Shown: in pieces, positions 56,501 to 64,000 of the stretch
How the letters are laid out: the number at the start of each line of letters is the position of its first letter
How positions within the stretch are numbered: position 1 is the first letter of the stretch
NCBI RefSeq assembly: GCF_037975245.1
Contig: NC_092574.1
Location: forward strand, 14,166,713-14,230,712
Direction of reading: 5' to 3'
Source: Apostichopus japonicus
Lineage: Eukaryota; Echinodermata; Holothuroidea; Aspidochirotida; Stichopodidae
DNA: 64,000 nt
Position numbers and translations under genes: made by a program
Notes under the pieces: generated by a model
The model's database searches: none
Seen by the model: only the letters and a program-made list of their open reading frames with translations
What the model was told of the DNA's origin: nothing

Positions 56501-59500
56501 TGCAATTGCCCATGAATAGTTTATAAACTTTATCATTTGGTTTGGATGTTGAGCATTGATAACATTTTTAAGCTCATTGTTAATTTCAAGTTACTAAAAT
56601 TGCTGTGTATTTACTCCAGCTTAATGTAGACTTTTATGTACAGAACATCACATAACAGACAAACAAGCAACATCATATATCTGTATCTTTCAAAGAAATC
56701 TATATCTGCCAGAGATTTTACTATTTAATATAAAAACTGCAAATTAAACAAGAATGTCATGTTACTGCTAATCCTCTGTAATCAACTGCTTTCTGTTCCT
56801 TTGCACTGCTTACTTTCATACCTTCATATATTTAGGGGAATTCCCACCTCTTTCATGTCAGCTTGTCAGCTGGAAGTGGAGATTGATTAGTTCTGCTGTC
56901 TTTATCTAAACTAAAGCGAAAGTAATATCACATGTGTGCGTTGATGTCGGTTTCAAAGATACGTGCACCTCGATTAACTTTGTAGTTCTGATATGTTTAA
57001 CCTTCTCAGGATGAAAGGCTGAAGAAAAGACCACCCCTTCCATATCGAGTGGCAAAAGCACTAGATCCGGAGATGTATCGTAATGTTGAATTCGATTCAT
57101 GGAATGAAAACAAGAAAGGTAATGGTCATATTTTCATGAAATTTTTTTTAAGTTAATCATTTTACAGGATTCAACAGAAAACGTGTCTTTGGATCTGATG
57201 TGATTTTGTGGATCTAGAAGATACATAGCTAATTAGTCTAGTATTATAACGTTAAACAATGGACTGGAAATTTTCCTGTGTAATGAATTAATCTTGAATG
57301 TTTCTAACATGAATATTTGCCACTGGAATTAATGATATACTATCAATTAATCTGAATTTAGTAACAGACTGGCAGTTTGTTTGTCTGCTTATCTATCAGG
57401 CGAGTACTTTGCATCAATTAGTGTAATCTGTTGTTTTCTGCATAAATCTTGATTAGAATGCTTCTTGTCTATAGGTAGTATTTTTGCTTTTCTATGATTT
57501 TGTGAATTTCAATTCTTGCTAGTGGTGGTTTCATGGTCTATCTGACTTTAGTTTGCACAATTTCGTGGAAAATGAAAAGGGCAACATCTGATTAGAAATC
57601 TTTTTTGCGGGTATGAAATGCGTTTGTACAGCTTGTATTGTACTTTTATGAAAATTTGTATGTTTGGTAAAGGTAACAAATATATATATTTATTGCAATT
57701 TTATCAACAAAATACTTACAGATCAACAACAGCAAGACCTAATCCTGGCAAGAGGCTTACAATTTTCTCCGGGTGAAAAGTGCCAGGTCTCTGTAAGTAT
57801 AAAGATGCCTCCGGTTTATTTCTATCCCAGTTTTTAGGCCTTGCCAGATGCAAAAATGAATCTTATGGCTTGGTAATGGCATGTGGGGTGTATGAAAGGA
57901 ATCAGTGTGATGGTGATTGCATATATGTGTGTGTATGTGATGCCCTGACTTGTGAACATGATAACTGAAAAGTATTAAATTGGTGTCCTTATGACTATGT
58001 GTGTGTGTACAAATTCCATATTTTGGTGGTGTTCAAAGGTCATTTGAGTTCTTAAACTTTGCAAGTATGACAACTCCAAAAATAAATTATAGATGAACTT
58101 TATACATTGTATGTGAATCTACTTGAGTGAGTAAAAGAACGGTATTGTTTTTAATGGGTTCAAAGAATTTTGGTGGTTGGTAGAGTTCAGAATCTGAAAC
58201 CTTGTAGGCATGATGATTCCAAAGGATAAGCTTGAACTTAATACTTGATTTGTGAATTCACCTTAGAATAAGAATACTGTTTCTAATAGAGCTACAAGCT
58301 TAACAAATGTCAAAGTCTGAAAACCTTTATATATACCCTGCAACTCCAACAAGTTAAACAATAAACCTCTTACTTGATATGTAGCTTCAAATTAAAGCTG
58401 CCGCATTGGTCAAATTTAGTCAAACTCTTATACTTAAACTCTTAACTGTTATTGATATAATTCGCATAAACTGTGTTCTCATATGTAAACTGTTGCACAA
58501 ATCAATGTGTGGCACAGGGCAAAATTCCTATACCCCTCTCACTCAATAAAAATTGACGGAAACATGTTCCTAATGTCGGTCTAACGTTTTCCCTCCTTCA
58601 CTTCCCCATCCCCCTTCTTCCTTTCAATTGATGCTGATTGACATTTCGACTATGACTTTCCTTGTAGCCAAACCATGTATAGGCCCCTGCCCATGTTAAA
58701 TTCTCCCAATTTGTGAGATTCATTAGGATGTAGTAATTACCTTTGTATTATTTTTTAATTTTAGAAGTACAACTTTTGTTCTCTTCATTTTCCCTTTGTA
58801 GATAAACTCAGACAACAACAAGAAGTTTTTTGAGGGTCATATTCAAGAGGTTGCACCAGGCAATGGATCTGTGACAGTGTTCATACAAGAAATTGGGGAA
58901 AAGTATGTTAAGTCATTTCCCTCTATTTTGCTTGATTCTATTTAGAAACCATCTAAAGTCAAATTTTGCTGGATAGAAAGGAAATAAAAAAGAACCAAAG
59001 TCTTGAGAATTTGCTCAGTTCGTAACAACTTGTTATGAACATTTGACAGAATATGTGTATTTAATTATTCATGCTGTTCTTTTTCTCTGAACCTTACTGT
59101 GTGAAAGAGTGTGTATGCATTTCTGTTAGAAAGCACTCATTACAATGTATATCATGCCGATTCTTTGCCTGGCGATTGTTAACAGACTTATCATGCATTA
59201 ATATTCTTATTATTATTTCTACTGGCAGGAAAATGCTAGTGAATTTTGTCTACTGGCAAACGGTGAAATCCACTGGCATTTATCCAGTAAATATCCTGAA
59301 TTTCGAGGCCTGATCATTTGAATTTTTTCTAATTCTAAGAAAAAAATGTATATTAGATTTTGCCCTTGCTACTTGATGACTCCACAGGCGCACTGTACCT
59401 ATGAGGAACATACGTCCTATCGTTAGCTTCCCTCACCAAGTGCCTATGAGACTACCCAGTGGAAACTCGTACAAGAATTTACCAGGTTACTATCAGAAGT

Positions 59501-62500
59501 ATTCAGCAGATATAGGTAAAGACAAACATACCCTTTGTACTTTCATTTTAGCATTGACTGTACAGTGTACGCGGTCATTTTGTTTCCTAGTAAATATGCT
59601 CCGTTTATTTGATGAACTTTTGCTGCCAGACTCTGCTAATGATTAATTGGTTTGGCTTTCACATTTATAATCTGATAATTATTACATTATACACATCTAA
59701 AAGGAAACTGTGAAGTAGGCACATCCTTACTAGAATGTGTTACACAAAGAGAGGCGACTCTTTGGTTACGTCGACTCTACGGTTTCGTCAAATGTGTAGA
59801 TATTTATAGATTTATTGAAGACAAATGGCATCGTTACTTTCGTTTTAGTTTAAAGTAGTTTTGCGTTTGGTTTGGAATTTCACCAAACTGACAGAGTATT
59901 ACTACAAAAACTTGTGTAAACATTTTGAGGAGAAAAGAAGGAAGCATTTATGCATACTATGATTTTTTTTATTTATTTCCGTATCTGTATTACAGAAGAC
60001 AAAAATGTCATTACTTTTAATTGTTTAATGAGAGTAGATTGAAAAGATGACACAGAAAGCGTTTTATGCATTATATCCATCCATCCAGGCAGCAGAATTG
60101 CAAGGCTCTACCCTAATTGTAAATTTAGTCATGGTTATAAACTGTGCATATGGATTGATGTTTCACAGCCAAACCATATTTTATCATAGTTTCAATATTG
60201 CTGTTAAAAAACTAAAAGTGAATACTGATGTGAAAATAAATAAATAAAATTCAGTTGATTATAAAGGGGAGATCATTTATAGCCTTTTCAAGTACAAAAG
60301 TTCTGGTAGATGGTAGCAGAGTTAACAAAGATTTTTAGAAAAACCTGAATATGAAATCTATATTATTATTCCCTATCCTTGTCAAGAAACGAAAGAAAAA
60401 ATGTAGAAGACATTAATTGTGTCCATTGCATAGTGATTTCATTTGTATAGCGTATAGATGAAAACGTTTACCTCAAATACTGAAAATATCAGCATCTTCT
60501 GAGGTGAAGTGTAGTCCTCCCCCTCCCCCCCCCAGCATTGTTGTTACTCAGCTTTACACAAAGCTTACAGTGTGCATTAGCATGAATCTGTAACCTTTAG
60601 TTGATTTGAACTATTGGCAAACATTTTGTCTGTTGGTTAGTAAGTCTTGAAGTGTGCAACTTTCCACACAGGTCCAACAAAGGCTGCTTTACACTCAGTT
60701 TGATGCAACAGATTCCTTCTTTTTTTTGTCATTACAATAGCAGATGGTATCAGACATAGAGAAAGAGTACCCAGAAGAGGAAAGCAGCCATTGCCTGCTA
60801 TCCACCATTCTTTTCAGTCTGCCAATGGTTTGCCTTTTGAACAGCAGAACATTCCATACCCTCCTCATCCATCTGACATGCAGTCAGGGAGAGTTAGACA
60901 AAGGATGCCAGCACCTCACAAGTAAGAGAATAACCCCACTTTACAACACTCCACCTCAAATCCCTTAATACTCCTCCTCCCCCCCTCAATCCCCCCCAAA
61001 AAAGAAATCTTTCAAAATGATGGCAAATGAAAATACATGAGTGGTGAAACATTTTGATTTATTTATTTAAGTAACTTTGGATAATTTGTATCTAAGCAGA
61101 ACTCACTTAAACATAAATAAACGAAATGAAACTTATCTAAAAGTTATTAGTGTATGTTGTTCCTTAAAATAATACTAATACTTTCTTTAGTTGGTTAGTT
61201 GGATTCATTGCATCCTGTATTGTTAAAGTTTCATAAATATAACAGTGTAATGTTTTGTTTGTTGTTCTCTTTGCACATTTTAGGACAAGGATAAAAATTA
61301 ATGGGCTTTTAGCCAACTTGAAAGTGAAAGATATTCACAACTATGGTGTCACACCATTATTAAACATTTTTGCAACTGTGTGTTCCGATGGATGGAAATT
61401 TAATTTCATTTAGTAGGCAGCAGACATCCCAAGATTCTGATAAGAAAGTTGCCAAAAAGGTTTCAATATTTTTTCTAAAATGCTAATTTGGACATCACTT
61501 TCAAATTATTTCAGATAGCAAACAGCTATCCCAATCCTGTTAAAACTGTACATAAAATTCTATGCTTAAAGTGCAATTTGATGGCAGTTTACTAGACTTG
61601 GAAGTGATGCCTAACCTTGTAGTTTTGAAAAGGATTGTAATCATTCTGGTTTGTGTGTTTGGTGGCAAACTTTTCAGATCTAATGCTGTCTAAAAATCAT
61701 TATAAATTCATCCTCAGCACTGTCTCTTTCATTAAATTTGCAATAAAAATAGTATGAATTTTTTAATAATTTGACAAATCAGTTTTGATATGTGTCACTC
61801 AAATCAGCATGTGAAGTCTCCATATAGTTTCAAGAACCACAATGAGGCATATGTGACATTGACCATATCCATTGACAATATATATAAGCAAGGACATGTA
61901 ATACACCCAAAAAAGGGAACATCGTAATTCCTCGTAAGACTTTAAAGTAATGGACAAGTTTATAATTTCATGTGTCTGACAAGGAATCAATATTACCCCC
62001 GTTTTGAGATGAAATCAATGATTCTAATGTTCTTGATGATGTGTAAATCTTATTTAAAATACACGATAACTCTCTATCATAAAAAATTGGAACTTTTGAA
62101 TGTTATTTTATGGAACTAACATAATTTTGTTTCAGGCAACAGCCACCTCGTTTTATTAATCGTAATGTGAATCAGAACGAACCATTCAGAGGAAGAGGGA
62201 TGTCTAATAGGTAATGATATCCATTAAATATATATCAATTAAAAAATAAATAATAAATTAAATTAAATAATAAAAATAAAAATATATATCAAATATAATA
62301 CTGCATGTCAAAGAGGTTGAAATATTAGCTTGTATGGTTTATACTTCAGATTAAACACCCTGTTGTCATTTGCATGCTCCAATCCAAATATTAATATACC
62401 TTTATTTATACAAAATTACAAAACAACCTGATTTATAGTGAGGTCATATCCCCATTTGTTGAGCAAAGACATTTTGCTTCACTTGATTGGGGACTTGCAA

Positions 62501-63742
62501 TTCTGACATTTGCTTTTGTTTTGCAGCTGTGGTTTTTTTTCTGGCTTATATTTTTAAGCACTTACACAGATTGCAATCACATAAGTTCATAAAATAACAT
62601 GAACAAAAAAATGATAAGATCAAAAGTAATGTAAGCTGAGGTGCTCAATGTCTATTAAATGAATGAACTGAATATTACAATGTAAAGAATGGATAACTGT
62701 ACAAGATGATAATTTTTTGTTTGTAGCAAATTTCAATTTGAATGAACCTGTAAAGAAAAACATTTGTGGGTGTTATTGTTTATGTTTGTGAACTAATTTA
62801 AATAGTTCATCACGTTGCTTCAGACGTTTTTTTTTTATCGTTACTGTCGAAACATTTCAATGATTAAGAAAAGACACCTATATTTTATTCTCCAGATTAA
62901 ATGTAAATTAGAAACTGGTTATTTCTAGAATATCATTTGATGCTGAAAAAGTTGTTGCCCATTATTATTTTATTAAACACAAAATGATCATTTTTGTTTT
63001 TGATGCAAATTACAATTTGAATAAACCTGTAAAGAAAAACATTAATGGATGTTATTGTATATATTTGTAAACTAATTTAAATAGTTCATCACGTGTTGCT
63101 TCAAACGTTTTTTATCGTTACTGTCGGAAAGATTTCAGTGATTAAGAAAAGACACCTACAGTTTATTCAGCAGATTCAATGTCGATTAGAAACTGGTTAT
63201 TTCTAGGATATCATTTGATGCTGGAAAAGTTGTTGCACATTATTATTTTATGAAACACATTCTCAAAGCATATAGGAAAATTAAAATTTTTCTTTTCTTT
63301 ATCTTTTGAAATAAAACTTGAGTAGTCTTGGTAATGAATTTGTATGATGGTTTATGATGAAATGTTTATCAATTCCATGCAAAAATGTTTTAACAAATGT
63401 GTCATAAAACAAATTATATTGTAAAACTCTTTACATTGCTTTATAATAGAATCATTAGTTCATGGAAGATATCCTGTACAATATTTTCTCCTTTGTCGTT
63501 TGCTGTTTTTTATCTAGAGATTCAATTGAGTTCTATATTGTTGTCTGTTGTAATAAACTGTATAGACTATTTTCTGCTTTAATATTTACTGCAGGAGAGG
63601 GAAAGGGTATGACTATCACAGAAATAATAACCCTAACATGGATGACTCTCAAGACAATGAGTTAGAAAATCAAGAATTTCAAGAAGCCCTGAGGTATATT
63701 GAACTTGCTGAAAGGGACCAGATGTCTTTTCCGTCTCTACCC
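44428..63742 (+). CDS. OTUD4: OTUD4-like OTU-domain deubiquitinase, 5' 13 exons, gene continues past window
   Basis: Cysteine protease that removes ubiquitin chains; in vertebrates OTUD4 also binds RNA and supports DNA alkylation repair. Exons: 44428-44547, 51215-51298, 51531-51581, 52389-52435, 53913-54067, 55780-55883, 57010-57118, 57722-57792, 58802-58902, 59388-59515, 60741-60921, 62136-62210, 63595-63742. They sum to 1374 nt (458 codons) and all phases join. The OTU domain spans about residues 13-150, with [13 protein letters not shown] (Asp29, Cys32) and GNHYD (His135) supplying the catalytic set. A Tudor-like region follows at about 225-290, then an Arg/Gly/Pro/Gln-rich segment. Human OTUD4 is over 1100 residues, so more than half of the protein lies to the right. 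Synteny with BRCA2 has no obvious functional meaning. Confidence 0.95.
49893..50250 (+). repeat. Dispersed repeat family C, copy with DR1-like site
   Basis: Starts GCCAGAGGCAAAGGAATCTA and contains AGGTCAAAGGTCA at 50163-50175. In OTUD4 intron 1. Confidence 0.7.
50640..51090 (+). repeat. Dispersed repeat family B, copy 2
   Basis: CGGACAACCAAAGTCAG, AGATTGCATTGTAACTAT, TCTATTCACCAGC and ACACATCTCTCCTACA match copy 1. Related GACAACCA text is also at 47236-47310. It ends about 125 bp before OTUD4 exon 2. Confidence 0.8.
51215..51298 (+). CDS. OTUD4: OTUD4 exon 2
   Basis: 28 codons, acceptor CTCCAG, donor [27 protein letters not shown] corresponds to human VRMACIHYLRENREKFEA in the OTU fold. 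Confidence 0.93.
51531..51581 (+). CDS. OTUD4: OTUD4 exon 3
   Basis: 17 codons, acceptor TTTCACAG, donor [26 protein letters not shown] matches human FIEGSFEEYLKRLENPQ. Confidence 0.93.
52389..52435 (+). CDS. OTUD4: OTUD4 exon 4
   Basis: 47 nt, acceptor TTCTACAG, donor [25 protein letters not shown] matches human [15 protein letters not shown], a diagnostic OTU block. Confidence 0.95.
52436..53912. other. OTUD4: OTUD4 intron between exons 4 and 5
   Basis: AT-rich, with a short poly-C run near 53630. Nothing else recognised. The following introns 54068-55779 and 59516-60740 are likewise without recognised features. Confidence 0.5.
53913..54067 (+). CDS. OTUD4: OTUD4 exon 5: catalytic His
   Basis: 155 nt. 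Completes the [11 protein letters not shown] strand, then [15 protein letters not shown] with the catalytic His (residue 135), equivalent to human VLLCFSNGNHYDIVY. Acceptor CTTGCAG, donor CAAG|GTAACT. Confidence 0.95.
55780..55883 (+). CDS. OTUD4: OTUD4 exon 6: end of OTU domain
   Basis: 104 nt. [19 protein letters not shown] matches human SLLYELLYEKVFKTD. Acceptor TAATACAG, donor ATG|GTAAAT. The next intron carries the 359-bp duplication. Confidence 0.93.
55942..56659. repeat. Apparently identical 359-bp direct duplication
   Basis: CATTATCTTAGATTGTCTTA starts at 55942 and 56301, and the two copies read identically, including the A11 run, to ACATCACATAACAGA. It lies in the OTUD4 intron between exons 6 and 7. 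Confidence 0.93.
57010..57118 (+). CDS. OTUD4: OTUD4 exon 7
   Basis: 109 nt. [20 protein letters not shown] followed by SWNENKK corresponds to human LSRKVLKSLNPAVYRNVEYE then IWLKSKQ. Acceptor TTCTCAG, donor AAAG|GTAATG. Confidence 0.93.
57722..57792 (+). CDS. OTUD4: OTUD4 exon 8: start of Tudor-like region
   Basis: 71 nt. [17 protein letters not shown] aligns with human SIAAGLQYEVGDKCQVR. Acceptor CTTACAG, donor TCT|GTAAGT. The donor lies shortly before a dispersed repeat that fills much of the next intron. Confidence 0.92.
57838..58330 (+). repeat. Dispersed repeat family C, copy in OTUD4
   Basis: GCCTTGCCAGATGCAAAAATG, then GTAATGGCATGTGGGGTG and a GTATGTGATGCCCTGACTTG block, followed by several diverged roughly 100-bp sub-repeats. 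It fills much of the intron after exon 8. Confidence 0.65.
58802..58902 (+). CDS. OTUD4: OTUD4 exon 9: Tudor-like region
   Basis: 101 nt. [20 protein letters not shown] then QEIGEK aligns with human FLNADIQGVHSENGPVLVEE and LGKK, the beta-rich Tudor-like segment. Acceptor TTTGTAG, donor AA|GTATGT. Confidence 0.92.
59388..59515 (+). CDS. OTUD4: OTUD4 exon 10
   Basis: 128 nt. [19 protein letters not shown] closes the Tudor-like region, then a Pro/Tyr-rich stretch ([18 protein letters not shown]). Acceptor TCCACAG, donor ATAG|GTAAAG. Confidence 0.9.
60741..60921 (+). CDS. OTUD4: OTUD4 exon 11, with a NAGNAG acceptor
   Basis: 181 nt. Basic/Pro-rich disordered text (HREVP-like, [23 protein letters not shown]). 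The acceptor reads TAGCAG, so splicing after either AG (exon start 60741 or 60744) keeps frame and changes one residue. Donor CACAA|GTAAGA. Confidence 0.85.
60922..62135. other. OTUD4: OTUD4 intron with a possible cassette exon
   Basis: A candidate exon lies at 61414-61459 (text [15 protein letters not shown]), but using it would put exon 12 out of frame and hit TAA after eight codons. Exon 11 joins exon 12 directly in phase. Starting at 61421 or 61424 would keep frame but gives unconvincing protein. Confidence 0.4.
62136..62210 (+). CDS. OTUD4: OTUD4 exon 12
   Basis: 75 nt. [20 protein letters not shown] then GMSNR joins exon 11 in phase (AA|G). Acceptor TTTCAG, donor ATAG|GTAATG. Arg/Gly/Gln-rich, probably RNA-binding or disordered. 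Confidence 0.85.
62726..63262. repeat. Diverged 279-bp tandem duplication
   Basis: GCAAATTTCAATTTGAATGA at 62726 and GCAAATTACAATTTGAATAA at 63005 begin two copies that share ATAGTTCATCACG, GATTAAGAAAAGACACCTA and GAAACTGGTTATTTCTAG. Intron before OTUD4 exon 13. Confidence 0.88.
63595..63742 (+). CDS. OTUD4: OTUD4 exon 13 (last seen in window)
   Basis: 148 nt. Begins [13 protein letters not shown] and ends [20 protein letters not shown], equivalent to the human QAIEESRLLYEIQNRDEQAF-PAL block. Acceptor ACTGCAG, donor CCC|GTGAGT, phase 0. The remaining exons are to the right of the window. Confidence 0.9.
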
Positions 63743-63778
63743 GTGAGTACACAGACCATTGTATCATCCAACATATTT

Positions 63779-64000
63779 ATGGTATGAGTACAACAACATG
63801 AGTACCAGTGCAAGTAGAATTTTCCTTGGTATGAGTATGAGTACAGCAGCATTACAAGTAGTATTTTCCTTGGTATGAGTACAACAACATGAGTACCAGT
63901 GCAAATAGAATTTCCCTTGGTATGAGTATGAGTACAGCAGCATGAGTACTAGTACAAGTAGAATTTCCATTGGTTTTAGTATGAGTACTACAGCATGAGT
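63779..64000. repeat. GGTATGAGTAC minisatellite (about 91-bp period) running off the window
   Basis: GGTATGAGTACAACAACATG at 63781 recurs at 63872 with half-units (GTATGAGTACAGCAGCAT) between. It follows the OTUD4 exon 13 donor by about 40 bp, so short open frames here are not genes. Confidence 0.88.

Noticed and set aside
63764-63970. Leu/Tyr-rich minus-strand frame with internal repeats
   Set aside because: Translation of the 91-bp minisatellite in an OTUD4 intron.

Overview
The window is a piece of an animal nuclear genome: AT-rich, with multi-exon genes, GT-AG introns, long introns and dispersed repeats. I assigned genes by reading exons and checking that splice phases join. The BRCA2 architecture, the hAT-like TIR repeats with poly-G/C tracts and the CR1/L2-type retroelement remnant suggest a marine invertebrate. 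An echinoderm, perhaps a sea cucumber, is my best guess, but the sequence does not prove it.

There are two main genes, arranged head to head. (1) On the minus strand, positions 37568 down to 2121 hold a BRCA2 orthologue in 13 phase-consistent coding exons (9288 nt, 3096 codons). The order is a PALB2-binding motif, a long acidic/charged N-terminal region, a giant exon with about 15 BRC repeats (RAD51-binding), a linker and the helical domain. The window ends before the OB-fold exons, so the C-terminus is missing. (2) On the plus strand, from 44428 to beyond the right edge, lies an OTUD4-type OTU deubiquitinase. Thirteen phase-consistent coding exons (458 codons) cover the catalytic OTU domain, a Tudor-like region and the start of the low-complexity C-terminal half.

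A third gene is nested antisense inside the 13.9-kb BRCA2 intron (2347-16231). Two plus-strand exons (13090-13420 and 14709-15068) join in phase. They encode the C-terminal part of a Cys-rich single-pass membrane protein with an acidic tail and a PPxY motif. I do not recognise its family.

Other content: a complete solo LTR with a 5-bp target duplication (17103-18189) sits inside a roughly 62-bp minisatellite. A 5'-truncated, broken non-LTR retrotransposon (about 20535-22534) lies in a BRCA2 intron. Copies of an hAT-like MITE lie at 2668, 38758-40872 and 42073-42345, the last with a 7/8-matching 8-bp target duplication. Two further dispersed repeat families are present.

Tandem duplication recurs at many scales: a 165-bp coding unit of BRC repeats in four exact-period copies, a 135-bp duplication that left a broken copy of a BRCA2 helical-domain exon, a 370-bp triplication, an apparently identical 359-bp intronic duplication, a diverged 279-bp duplication, a 22-bp minisatellite and a 91-bp minisatellite at the right edge. 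I saw no prokaryotic features, CRISPR array, tRNA or rRNA gene.
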